Below, in pieces: positions 16,644 to 24,638 of a DNA stretch of 36,031 bases. The stretch's first letter is position 1. Every line of letters begins with the position of its first letter. A model generated the notes under the pieces. It did not search any database. It worked only from the letters and a program-made list of their open reading frames with translations, and was not told where the DNA came from. The stretch spans positions 1 to 36,031 of the forward strand of contig NZ_VENP01000034.1 of NCBI RefSeq assembly GCF_006351005.1, read 5' to 3'. The stretch is from Miniimonas arenae (lineage in GTDB: Bacteria; Actinomycetota; Actinomycetes; Actinomycetales; Beutenbergiaceae). A program made the position numbers and the translations under genes.

Positions 16644-16791
16644 TTTGACTGGTCGCGCGTGCGAATTGACTGGTTGGATCGCTCCGCGTCAGATGGCGTT
16701 CCGCATCGCCGCAGGTCAGCGCTCCATGGTCCGACGCGTCCGGCGAGCGATCGCAACCCAGCCAGTCAATGTGCACGGGCGACCAGTCAAA
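16644..16791 (-). repeat. structured element 1 of the TGACCTG-core family
   Basis: Two copies of WTTGACTGG start at 16644 and 16665 (21 bp apart), and two inverted copies lie at 16762-16770 and 16783-16791 (again 21 bp apart), so the element forms a long imperfect hairpin; pairing also extends inward (GATCGCTC with GAGCGATC). On the minus strand its middle contains TGACCTGCGGCGATGC (16703-16718), identical to element 2 at 29963. It lies between the convergent PIG-V-like and M50 genes and could also serve as a bidirectional terminator. Confidence 0.8.
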
Positions 16792-16822
16792 GCGCGCCAG
16801 CTCGGAGCGGAGGGCGCGCCGA

Positions 16823-17578
16823 TCACCACCGCAGCACGGGCCACAGCAGCCAGCCGGCCGCCGCGCTCGCGCCGGCGATGACGAGCAGGAACGTCCCCAC
16901 CCACCACCAGCCGGGCCAGCCGGTCAGCCGCGCGAGCACCGCGGGGTCGCTGCCCTTGGGCGAGCCGGCCACCGCGAACCAGTGCCGCCAGGCGCCCAGC
17001 AGGAGCAGCACGGCGACGGCGAGCAGCACCCCGGCCGAGCGCGCGTCACCGCGCCACCACCAGAGCACGCCGGCGACCGCGCCGACCAGCAGCGTGGTGC
17101 CCGCCGTCGACCACGACCGGACGAAGACCAGGCTCAGCAGGCAGATCAGCGCGACGGCGCCGAGCGCCGCCGGCGCCCAGCCCGTGAGCGCGGTCCAGAC
17201 CAGTCCCGCGCCGATGACGGCGGGAGCGGGGTAGCCCGCCCAGGTGGTGAGCTCGAGGCCGGGGCCACGCGGCTTGCCGACGGTCACCGCGTGCCCCGAC
17301 ATGTCCGCGCGCACCACGAACCCCGTGAACCGGCGGCCCACCAGGATCCCGACGGCGGCGTGCCCCAGCTCGTGCACGAACGTCACGAGGATGCGGGTCG
17401 CACGCCACAGCTCGGGCACGGCGACCAGCACCAGCCCGACGGCGAGCACCGCCCACGGCAGCCACGTCGGGTCCCAGGTGGTCACGTGGGTGACCGGGTC
17501 GGTGGGGCCCGCCGTCGTGCGCTCGACAACGGCGCGCCACCAGGGCGCGTCGGCCCACGGGAGGGTCAGCCGGATCAC
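16823..17578 (-). CDS. M50-like membrane metalloprotease (site-2 protease family)
   Basis: A 251-residue protein with about six hydrophobic segments. HELGH at residues 69-73 lies inside a membrane segment, the zinc site of intramembrane M50-type proteases. A second motif Asp, usual in a later segment of regulated site-2 proteases, is not obvious, so this fits the short M50B-like group of unknown substrate. Its GTG start overlaps the stop of the Rsm22-type gene (GTGA), implying translational coupling although no functional link is evident. Confidence 0.75.
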   Translation of the reverse strand: MIRLTLPWADAPWWRAVVERTTAGPTDPVTHVTTWDPTWLPWAVLAVGLVLVAVPELWRATRILVTFVHELGHAAVGILVGRRFTGFVVRADMSGHAVTVGKPRGPGLELTTWAGYPAPAVIGAGLVWTALTGWAPAALGAVALICLLSLVFVRSWSTAGTTLLVGAVAGVLWWWRGDARSAGVLLAVAVLLLLGAWRHWFAVAGSPKGSDPAVLARLTGWPGWWWVGTFLLVIAGASAAAGWLLWPVLRW

Positions 17579-18975
17579 GCGGGGGGCACCTGGCTCGAGG
17601 CGGTGGGGGCGGTCGCGGGGTGCGCGGTGGCGGGCTGCGCGTCGTCGGGCTGGACGGCGGCGGTGGTCCCGACGACGCCCTGCCCGGTGGAGGTGAGCGC
17701 CGCCGTGGTGGGCTGCTCGCCGTCGGGCTGGACGGCGGCGGGCGTCTCGCCCCAGGTCTCGCCCCACTCGACCTTGCGCGCCGCGCGGAACGCCGCCTTG
17801 TCGCGCTTGCTTACGGTGCGCTCGACGCGCTCGCCCGACGGCGTGCACAGCTCCAGCCGCACGTGACCAGGGTGCGTGGCCGGGTGGCGCAGGACGCGGG
17901 CGTCGTGCCGCACGGGATGGCGCGCGGGGTCGCGGACGGCGGCGACCCACGCGAGCTTCTCGTCCTCGTAGGAGAGCTCGCCGCCCTTGGCGACGCGGTG
18001 CTCCCGGGTGCGCGGCAGCCGGACGGCGGCGTGGCACCAGTCGCTCTCGCGGCTGGCCACCGGGCAGGCGAGGGCGTGCGGGCACGGGCCGGCGAGGGTC
18101 CAGCCGGCGGCGAGCAGCGCGTCGCGCACCGCGAGGATCCGGCGGTAGCCCGCGGGCGTGCCGGGTTCGACGATCACGACGGCGTCGCGTGCCCTGGCCG
18201 TCAGCGTCGCCACGACGGCGGCCCGTTGGGCTTCGGTGAGCTCGGACAGGACGTAGGCGGTGAGGGCGACGTCGACGTCGACGTCGACGTCGAGGGCGGG
18301 GGCTGGCGGTGCGGGCCGGGGGGCCGTGGGCTCGGACGCCGTGGATGTCGGCGTTGCAGGCCCGGGTGTTGCGGACTCATCGGGCCGGCGTTCAGGCGCA
18401 GGCGCCGCGTGCGTCGGGGTTGGGCGCGCGGCGTCGCCGAGGTGGGTCTCGACGGCGAGCCCGCTCGCGCGCAGCAGCCGCTCGGCCGCGGCGAGCGCAG
18501 ACGCGGAGTAGTCGCGCAGCTCGGCACGCTCGAGGCTCGGCCAGGTGTCCCACGCCGCCCACGTCGCGGCGCCGGTCCCGGCCCCGACGTCGAGCAGGCT
18601 CACCGGCTCGAGGCTCGGCACTGCGGCGGCGAGCTCGCCCAGCGCGAACCGGGCGGCCGCGTACGTGGCGGGCATGCGGGTGGTCAGGTAGGCGGCGGCG
18701 TCGGGCGCGTCGGCGATGATCGGGGCGTCCGCCGGGTGGTCGGCGAGGTAGCGCCGGGAGAGCCGCTGGGCTCGAGCGGCGGTGCCGGTCGTTGTGCCGC
18801 CTGGTGTGGTGCTGCTGGGTGTGGTGCTGGTGGGTGTGGTGCTGGTGGGTGTGGTGCTGGTGGGTGTGGTGCTGGTGGGTGTGGTGCTGCCCCTGGCTCC
18901 TCCGCGGCTGGCCTGGCTCAGTGCCTCGTCCAGCGCCACAGCGAGCGCGCGCGGCAGGGCGATCGAGGCGGGCAC
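17575..18975 (-). CDS. Rsm22-type ribosomal small-subunit methyltransferase-like protein
   Basis: A 466-residue protein with a SAM-binding motif LLDVGAGTGAATWA (127-140) and the Rsm22/METTL17 signature CPHALACPVASRESDWCH (298-315), followed by KGGELSYEDEKLAW. Cys298, Cys304, Cys314 and Cys377 match the four cysteines that hold an iron-sulfur cluster in that family. VERTVSKRDKAAFRAARK and WGETW complete the conserved C-terminus. Probable role: small-subunit assembly or rRNA modification. The GTG at 18975 is chosen because the protein then begins with the conserved helix SIALPRALAVALDEAL. Low-complexity inserts are present: an STTPT repeat (30-57), a Pro/Ala linker with a DVDVDVD run (about 183-236), and a C-terminal tail from 412. 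Confidence 0.85.
   Translation of the reverse strand: MPASIALPRALAVALDEALSQASRGGARGSTTPTSTTPTSTTPTSTTPTSTTPSSTTPGGTTTGTAARAQRLSRRYLADHPADAPIIADAPDAAAYLTTRMPATYAAARFALGELAAAVPSLEPVSLLDVGAGTGAATWAAWDTWPSLERAELRDYSASALAAAERLLRASGLAVETHLGDAARPTPTHAAPAPERRPDESATPGPATPTSTASEPTAPRPAPPAPALDVDVDVDVALTAYVLSELTEAQRAAVVATLTARARDAVVIVEPGTPAGYRRILAVRDALLAAGWTLAGPCPHALACPVASRESDWCHAAVRLPRTREHRVAKGGELSYEDEKLAWVAAVRDPARHPVRHDARVLRHPATHPGHVRLELCTPSGERVERTVSKRDKAAFRAARKVEWGETWGETPAAVQPDGEQPTTAALTSTGQGVVGTTAAVQPDDAQPATAHPATAPTASSQVPPA
18803..18892. repeat. 15-bp VNTR inside the Rsm22-type gene, six copies
   Basis: GGTGTGGTGCTGGTG repeats six times with single-base differences in the first and last copies. On the coding (minus) strand it encodes tandem STTPT in a non-conserved linker. 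Copy number can change by 5-residue steps without breaking the frame. Confidence 0.9.
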
Positions 18976-19035
18976 CGGCTCAGTCTCCCAGGCTCGATGC
19001 GCGGACGACGGCAGGCAGCGCCCATCGGGACCGCC

Positions 19036-19041
19036 TACCGT
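19036..19041 (+). promoter_or_regulatory. -10 box TACCGT, leaderless-type start
   Basis: TACCGT lies 7 nt before the GTG of the ComB-like gene. The surrounding CTACCGTGTG...GTGAC arrangement nearly repeats the one at 15175-15191, and no ribosome binding site is visible. Confidence 0.5.
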
Positions 19042-19048
19042 GTGGGCC

Positions 19049-19783
19049 GTGACCGCCGACCCGTCGTCCAGCTCTGCGCCGACCGTGCCTGCCGCGCCGT
19101 CCGGTGTGCGCGCCGCGCAGGCAAGCACGAGCTCAGCACCAGAGCCGACTCCGTTCGACCAGCGCTCCTACCAGGTGCGCCTCGACTGGGGCGTCGACGG
19201 ACTCGCCCGGCTCGCGCCGGCCGACGTCGTCGTGGTGGTCGACGTGCTCCGGTTCTCCACCACGGTGACGCGGCGCCTCGAGCATTCCGCCGATGCCGTG
19301 TCCCTGGACGCCGACGCCGACGCCATGTCGACCAACGGCGCCCCGCTGGCCCGCGCTGCGGAGGCGAGCGGCGCCGTCGTACTGCTCGGCGGCGTGCGCA
19401 ACGCGACGTCCGTCGCGCGCGCGTGCCTGGCCATCCAGCACGAGCGCGCCGCTCGGACGAGCGTCGCGGTGATTCCCGCCGGTGAGCTCACGGGCCGCGA
19501 GCCGGGAGCGACGCTGCGGTTCGCCGTCGAGGACCTGCTGGGGGCCGGCGCGGTGGTCGCGGCGCTCAGCGCACTCGGCACCGACCACACGTCGCCCGAT
19601 GCCGCCGCGGCGTGCGAGGCGTACGTCGGGCTGGGTCGCGCGGTGGCGCACCTGCTCACTGCGAGTGGGTCGGGGCTCGAGCTCGCCGAGCGCGGGCTCG
19701 GGGACGAGGTGCGTGCGGCCGCCGCGATCGACGCGACCGACGTCGTGCCGGTGCTGCGCGGTGGCGCGTTCGTCGCTCGCTGA
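19049..19783 (+). CDS. 2-phosphosulfolactate phosphatase-like protein (ComB family)
   Basis: A 244-residue protein whose core from about residue 40 fits the ComB fold: DVVVVVDVLRFSTTVTRRLE, VVLLGGVRNATSVARAC, VIPAGELTG and DLLGAGAVVAALSA. In archaea ComB removes phosphate from 2-phosphosulfolactate during coenzyme M synthesis; actinobacterial homologues have no known coenzyme M pathway, so the substrate is uncertain. The first 35 residues are Ser/Pro/Ala-rich and probably disordered. No other sulfolactate genes are nearby. The GTG start is supported by the -10 box 7 nt upstream. Confidence 0.8.
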   Translation: MTADPSSSSAPTVPAAPSGVRAAQASTSSAPEPTPFDQRSYQVRLDWGVDGLARLAPADVVVVVDVLRFSTTVTRRLEHSADAVSLDADADAMSTNGAPLARAAEASGAVVLLGGVRNATSVARACLAIQHERAARTSVAVIPAGELTGREPGATLRFAVEDLLGAGAVVAALSALGTDHTSPDAAAACEAYVGLGRAVAHLLTASGSGLELAERGLGDEVRAAAAIDATDVVPVLRGGAFVAR

Positions 19784-19844
19784 CGCGACAGCGGGACCTC
19801 GAGCGCGGAACGGATCGCTGGCTTGGCTCACAAGCCCGGATCAA

Positions 19845-19966
19845 CCCATGATTTGTGCCGGGTTCGGAGTCGGGACCGGTACAGATCGCTGGCATCGCCA
19901 CGCACCGAAGCGTGAGCCCAGCGATTTGTGCCGGGTTGGGGCCTTGAGCCGGTGCAAATCGCTGGG
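19845..19966. repeat. tandem pair of hairpins, 72-bp period
   Basis: The word CCCAGCGATTTGTGCCGGGTT (variant at 19845, full at 19917) alternates with its inverted form (19874-19893 and 19946-19966), so two hairpins sit in tandem 72 bp apart. The second pairs 16 of 18 bases. A partial inverted copy lies at 19808-19822. The array is in the convergent gap between the ComB-like and CHAT genes and could terminate both; it lacks the core of the other elements. Confidence 0.8.
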
Positions 19967-20020
19967 TGCACGCTCGGCATTCGCGAGGTTCGGACCCCGC
20001 GAGTACCGGCGCCGCGGCGG

Positions 20021-22738
20021 CTACCAGCCGTTGCCGAAGCAGACCAGGGCGGCCGCGGGCGATGCACCCGGGGGGCGTGCGCCGTCGGGGCCTGCGGACC
20101 GCGCGCCGGACGTCGCGCCCAGTGCGGCGAGGGCGTCGGCCGGCCCGATGCCGTCGGTGAGTGCCCGGTGCAGCGCGACGACGAGCTCGCCCGCGCTGTC
20201 CGGAACCCGTGCGGGCGCGGCGACCACGCAGCGCGCGCCCGCGTGCAGCCACGCGCGCGCCATCCCAACCGTCTCCTGACCCCACACCGCGGACGAGCGG
20301 CCGAGCTCGCACGAGGACAGCACGACGTAGCGGGGCACGTGCGCGAGCAGCTCGATGTCGTACCCGAACCACGGCCCGTCGACGAGCTCGAAGCCCGAGA
20401 ACAGCGGGTTGTCTGCGGTGTGCCGGCCGTGTGCGGCGATGTGCAGTACCTCGTGGCTGTCCGCGAGGGCGGTGACGGCGGCCGCAGTCGCGCCGTCACC
20501 GGTGAGCGTCTGCGCGACTGGCCAGACCGCGGCGCACGCCTCGACCTCGGCGGCCGCGTCCGCCAGGTTCGGGCCCGCCACGAGCCCCGCCGACGCGGGT
20601 GGGGCCAGCGAGCCGGCCGGCCCCCCAGCAGGACCGATACCAGCACTCACAGCAGCAGCACCAACACCAGCAGCACTAGCAGCCCCGGCACCGGCCTCGG
20701 CAGCACTGCCCGCAGCACCAACACCACCAACAACACCACCACCACCGTCAGCACCAGCACCGGCCCACACCCGCGCCCGCCGCAGCCAGTCCTCGAGCGT
20801 CTCGGGCACCGAGACCGCCACCGACTCCAGCCCGGGCATGAGGTTCCACGGCAGGCTCGACACCGCCGGCGGCGCCGTCACGACGAGCCGCCGCAGCCGC
20901 CCGCGCCCGCGCCCGAGCCCGCGCGAGCCGAGCCCGCGCCCGCGCGAGCCGGGCCCCCGCCCGAACGAGGCCCCCTCGAGCCCCAGCGGCGCGAGCAGCG
21001 CATCCGCTATGGTCGCGAGCCGCCGCCGCAGCGACGCCTGCACCGCGCCGGCCATCGCGGGCCGCAGACGTGCGGCGGCCATGTCGAGGTCGGCGAGCAG
21101 CGCGGAGACGTCCGCGGCGATCGGTGACCACGCCCCGAGCCGGACCAGGCGCGGCCCACCCGCGGCCGGGTCCAGCACCACGGCCGCGATCTCCTGGTCC
21201 GTGCGCAGGTAGGAGACGAGCACGGCCTCCTGCGCGGCGAGCGTTGCGGTCAGCCCCGCGACGTCGAGCCCGCCGCCGACCTGCGACGCCGGCCCCGACC
21301 AGGGCGAACGCTCGCGCCAGTCCGACCCCGGCGCCGCGAGCGGACGGTCGGTGGTCTCGCCGCGCCGCGCCGCCGCCAGGTCGAGCTCCGCCGACCGCTG
21401 CACGGGCGTGGCCCGCGAGACGAGGCCGCGCGTCAGCTCCGACCACGCGAGCACCGCCTCGGCGTCGCCGAGGGCCACCGCCGACGTCGTGCCCGTCACG
21501 AGAAGCCGGAGCCGGTGCACCGACATCGAGGTGCGCAGGTCGACGTCCTCGTACCGCTCCTGCCACGCCTTGACGAGGTCCATGCCCGCGCGCGCCCGAC
21601 GCAGCGCAGTGCGGTGGTGCCCGGCCGCCGCGGCCACCTCCGCGCTCACCTCCTGGTAGTGCGCGCGGTCCACCACGCTCTCGTTCGCGCGCGGCCTGGC
21701 CGTCGCGAGCCGCGCTCGCGCGCCCGCCACGTCACCCCCCCGCGCGAGCGCCGACGCCTGGTAGCGCGCCAGCTGGCGCGCCGAGTCGCGCAGACCGCCG
21801 GCGGCGAGCGCGTCGCGGACCTCGACGGCGTGCCGCAGCGCCGTACGCGTCGGCGGCCCGGACGGGCCGGCGGTCCCCGCCAGCTCGAGCCGCGCGATGG
21901 CCGCCTGCGCCCGCAGGTTCCCGACGGCGTCGCCCACCCGGGCGAACCGGCGCGCCGCCGCGCGGGCGTACGGAAGCGCACGCTCGACGTCGTACAACCG
22001 GTAGGTCTTCGCGATCGACAGCTCGGCCTCCGCCTGCTGCCGCCGCCAGCGGGCGCGGCCGTACGCCGTGGCCGCCCCCTCCAGCAGCCCCACCGCCTCG
22101 CGCGGCATCCCGGCGAAGAGGAGTAGCTCGGCGTGCGCGAGGTCGCACGTCGCCGCGAGCTCGGGGCCCAGCGGCGCGAGCACGGCGCGCGCCTCGGCCA
22201 TCTCGCGCTGCGCGCCGACCAGGTCCCCGCGCGCCAGGAGGACGAGCGCCGCGTTGTGCTGCGCCTTGGCCGCCCCGACGTCGTTGCCGGCCCGGCGGAA
22301 CGCGTCCGCGGCGCGGGAGAAGCACGCCTCGGCGAGCGCGAGGTCCTCGGACTCGTCCGCGAGCATGCCGCGGTTGAGCAGCACGTTGGCGAGGCGGCCG
22401 GGCTCGTGGTCGAGGCCGCGCGCGGCGACGTCGAGCATCGGCGCGGCCTCGGCGAAGTCGCCGAGGTGGATGAGGACGAGCCCCAGCTGGCCCGCGAGCA
22501 CCGCGGTGGTGCGCGAGGAGAGCCCCGGGGTGGCGAGTGCGTCGCGGCACAGCTGCGCCGCCGTCGCCGCCTCGCCTCGCGCGGCGAGCACGTAGGCACG
22601 CGTGCCGACGACGAGCGCAGCCTGGTCGACGTCGGGATCGCGCGCGGCCGCGAGGTCGAGCAGCCGCGACGCCGTGCCGAGTCGGCCGGCGTTCGCGTGC
22701 CCGACCGCGCGGTCCAGGAGCTCCTGGGTGCTCAGCAC
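20021..22738 (-). CDS. TPR-CHAT domain caspase-like protease
   Basis: A 905-residue protein. Residues 1 to about 430 are Ala-rich helical repeats of TPR type (ALVLLARGDLVGAQREMAEA, LARGGDVAGARARLATAR). The C-terminal CHAT domain contains LHIAAHG with His770 and VVLSSCELG with Cys810, the catalytic dyad of this caspase-like family. Two low-complexity inserts lie in or before it: an Arg/Gly run (594-616) and a Gly/Ala-rich loop (659-722). No signal peptide or membrane segment, so it is cytoplasmic. The GTG start is 1 nt after the stop of the protease gene, so the two are co-translated. TPR-CHAT proteins usually serve as sensors or executioners in proteolytic signalling; the trigger and substrate here are unknown. 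Confidence 0.88.
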   Translation of the reverse strand: MLSTQELLDRAVGHANAGRLGTASRLLDLAAARDPDVDQAALVVGTRAYVLAARGEAATAAQLCRDALATPGLSSRTTAVLAGQLGLVLIHLGDFAEAAPMLDVAARGLDHEPGRLANVLLNRGMLADESEDLALAEACFSRAADAFRRAGNDVGAAKAQHNAALVLLARGDLVGAQREMAEARAVLAPLGPELAATCDLAHAELLLFAGMPREAVGLLEGAATAYGRARWRRQQAEAELSIAKTYRLYDVERALPYARAAARRFARVGDAVGNLRAQAAIARLELAGTAGPSGPPTRTALRHAVEVRDALAAGGLRDSARQLARYQASALARGGDVAGARARLATARPRANESVVDRAHYQEVSAEVAAAAGHHRTALRRARAGMDLVKAWQERYEDVDLRTSMSVHRLRLLVTGTTSAVALGDAEAVLAWSELTRGLVSRATPVQRSAELDLAAARRGETTDRPLAAPGSDWRERSPWSGPASQVGGGLDVAGLTATLAAQEAVLVSYLRTDQEIAAVVLDPAAGGPRLVRLGAWSPIAADVSALLADLDMAAARLRPAMAGAVQASLRRRLATIADALLAPLGLEGASFGRGPGSRGRGLGSRGLGRGRGRLRRLVVTAPPAVSSLPWNLMPGLESVAVSVPETLEDWLRRARVWAGAGADGGGGVVGGVGAAGSAAEAGAGAASAAGVGAAAVSAGIGPAGGPAGSLAPPASAGLVAGPNLADAAAEVEACAAVWPVAQTLTGDGATAAAVTALADSHEVLHIAAHGRHTADNPLFSGFELVDGPWFGYDIELLAHVPRYVVLSSCELGRSSAVWGQETVGMARAWLHAGARCVVAAPARVPDSAGELVVALHRALTDGIGPADALAALGATSGARSAGPDGARPPGASPAAALVCFGNGW

Positions 22739-22739
22739 G

Positions 22740-24497
22740 CTAGGCGTCGCCCCGATCCACACCCGGGTCCGCCTCGGGCCCCGGGCACAGCCCCTCCTCG
22801 CAGTCGGCGGGGTCGTGCATGAGGTGCCCCTGCAGGTTCGCCCACACCTTGGCGGCGCGCTCGGTGCCGAAGCCGGCGTCCCACGCCTCGGGCGCATCGT
22901 CGAACGCCCGCACCAGGCGCGCCGCGAGGTGCGGCGCGGCGAACGAGGTCCCGCTCCAGATCGCGAAGTGACCGCGGTAGTCGTCGGGGTCGAGGGTTTC
23001 GCGGTGCCGTCCCTTGACCACGCCGCCGCAGTCGTCCTCCTCGTCGACCCGCGCCACCGGCTCGAGCCCGCCGCGGAACGGCGGTGTCGCGCTCACCATC
23101 GCCGCCCCGGTCATCCACGTGGTGACCCAGTGGCCGAAGTTGGAGAACAGCGCGAGCGTGCCGTTAGGGTTGCGCGCGCCGACGGAGAACCACGGCGCGC
23201 CCGGCGCGGGGTCCTTGGCGAAGCGCGCAGGGGACAGCTCGCGGTTGGTCGACTCGTTGCCCGCCGACATCACCACGACGACCCCGGCGCGGGAGAACGC
23301 CTCGATCGCCGGCCGCATCAGCAGGTCGACCGTGCCGTCGTCGTCCCAGGGGCGCTCGTGGTAGTACCCGAGAGACAGGGACAGGACGTCGACGGCGTAG
23401 GTCCCGTTCTCGATCTCGACGGCGAGCGTGTGCAGCGCGTCGTACAGGTCGCTCTCCGCGACCGCGCCGTCGCCCGCGACGACGCGCCAGGACAGGATGT
23501 CCGCGCGCGGTGCGACCTGCCGCACGATTCCCGCGATGAAGGTGCCGTGGCCGGCGACGGAGTCGAGCACGCCGTCGAACGGCTCGTACTGCCCGGGATC
23601 CGCCTCCGCAGAGAGCGTGCCGATGGTGAGCGGCGTGATGTCCTTGACGCCGGTGCGCAGCCACGGGTGGTCGCCCACGCCGGAGTCCACGATCGCGACG
23701 ACGGGGCGGCGCCCGCGCTTCGGGTCCGGGCCGCGCGAGGGTCGCGGGAGCACGACGGCGACCGGCGAGCGTCCGCCGGTTCCCGGCAGCACGTAGCTGT
23801 CGGCGGGGGAGGCCAGGCCGTTCGTGCCGTAGAAGCCCTTGGGGTTGGTGCCGTAGAAGCCGAGGCCGTTGGTCCCGTAGAACCCCTTCGGATTGGCCGA
23901 GAAGGAGCCGGTCGGTCCGGTCGCGGGTGCCGACGGCACGGGCGTGGTGAGGAAGACGGCGTGGTCGAGCGCGAGGCGTGGAAGGTCGGCGTCCGCGCGG
24001 GCCGAGGCGTCGCCACCCACCTCAACGTCCGGCTGGCCCCCGTTGCCGAGGTCCCCGGTGTCCACGTCCCTGGTGTCCAGGCCCCGACGGCGCCGGTCCC
24101 GCACGCGTGGGTCGGGCTCGCGCTCGCTGCGGACGGCCTCGACGAGGGTGAAGGCGTCGGGCGTCGTGATCCCTGCGATGCCCGGCAGCGGGACGATCTT
24201 CAGCCGCGTGACCACCTCCTCCCCGCCCTGCTCACCGTCGTTCGGCGGGATGACGACCCGGCCGCCGTCGCCGAACGAGCGGTCGACCTCGAGGAACCAG
24301 CCCAGCGGCTCGACGCGCGCGTTGAGCGCGTCGCGATACCGCTCCGCGTCCGCGCCGATGAGGAGCACCCGGTCCGCGGCGTACACCGTGGGCAGGGCGC
24401 GACCGGTCCGCGCCTGGGCGGGGTCCAGCACGGCCCACGGCACGCTCGGCCGGAGCGGCTCGTCGCCCGGCTTCTCGTCGGGCTTCTCGTCAGGCAT
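22740..24497 (-). CDS. cytoplasmic subtilisin-like serine protease (S8)
   Basis: A 585-residue S8 protease with the full triad: Asp271 (VAIVDSGVG), His317 (GHGTFIAGIV) and Ser518 (SGTSFAAPH), plus oxyanion Asn414 (SAGNES). It has no signal peptide, unusual for subtilases, so it acts inside the cell. Residues 1-190 form an N-terminal region of unknown fold with a charged linker (124-170). Just before the protease domain lies a repeat of FYGTN (206-210, 214-218, 222-226) in a Gly/Asn/Lys setting, a possible autoprocessing or recognition segment. The start follows GGAAGGAA. It is adjacent to and co-transcribed with the CHAT gene; one protease activating the other is an attractive inference. Confidence 0.88.
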   Translation of the reverse strand: MPDEKPDEKPGDEPLRPSVPWAVLDPAQARTGRALPTVYAADRVLLIGADAERYRDALNARVEPLGWFLEVDRSFGDGGRVVIPPNDGEQGGEEVVTRLKIVPLPGIAGITTPDAFTLVEAVRSEREPDPRVRDRRRRGLDTRDVDTGDLGNGGQPDVEVGGDASARADADLPRLALDHAVFLTTPVPSAPATGPTGSFSANPKGFYGTNGLGFYGTNPKGFYGTNGLASPADSYVLPGTGGRSPVAVVLPRPSRGPDPKRGRRPVVAIVDSGVGDHPWLRTGVKDITPLTIGTLSAEADPGQYEPFDGVLDSVAGHGTFIAGIVRQVAPRADILSWRVVAGDGAVAESDLYDALHTLAVEIENGTYAVDVLSLSLGYYHERPWDDDGTVDLLMRPAIEAFSRAGVVVVMSAGNESTNRELSPARFAKDPAPGAPWFSVGARNPNGTLALFSNFGHWVTTWMTGAAMVSATPPFRGGLEPVARVDEEDDCGGVVKGRHRETLDPDDYRGHFAIWSGTSFAAPHLAARLVRAFDDAPEAWDAGFGTERAAKVWANLQGHLMHDPADCEEGLCPGPEADPGVDRGDA

Positions 24498-24559
24498 ATC
24501 GGTTCCTTCCGGAGGGCGGAGGGCGCACAGAGCGGGGCGGAACGACGGGGTTCACTCTG

Positions 24560-24585
24560 GCACGACGGCGAGCACACCGTCGTGC
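24560..24585. terminator. intra-operon hairpin, possible attenuator
   Basis: A perfect 9-bp stem (GCACGACGG / CCGTCGTGC, loop 8 nt) lies in the 141-bp gap between the regulator-like gene and the S8 protease gene. Three CACCAGAG words follow at 24594, 24608 and 24617. The hairpin could uncouple expression of the sigma/regulator pair from the proteases. No T-run. Confidence 0.4.
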
Positions 24586-24638
24586 GTCCGGCTCACCAGA
24601 GAGAGATCACCAGAGCCACCAGAGGTCAGCCGTCACGT

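Noticed and set aside
16644-16791. Integron attC-type recombination site
   Set aside because: It has two boxes per arm like attC, but the words are not attC core sites, no integrase gene is near, and the same layout recurs around a fixed internal core.
16484-16822. Protein-coding gene in the 33-bp repeat and element 1 region
   Set aside because: Frames here give Arg/Pro repeats with no domain and no start signal, and the DNA is explained by the tandem repeat and the structured element.
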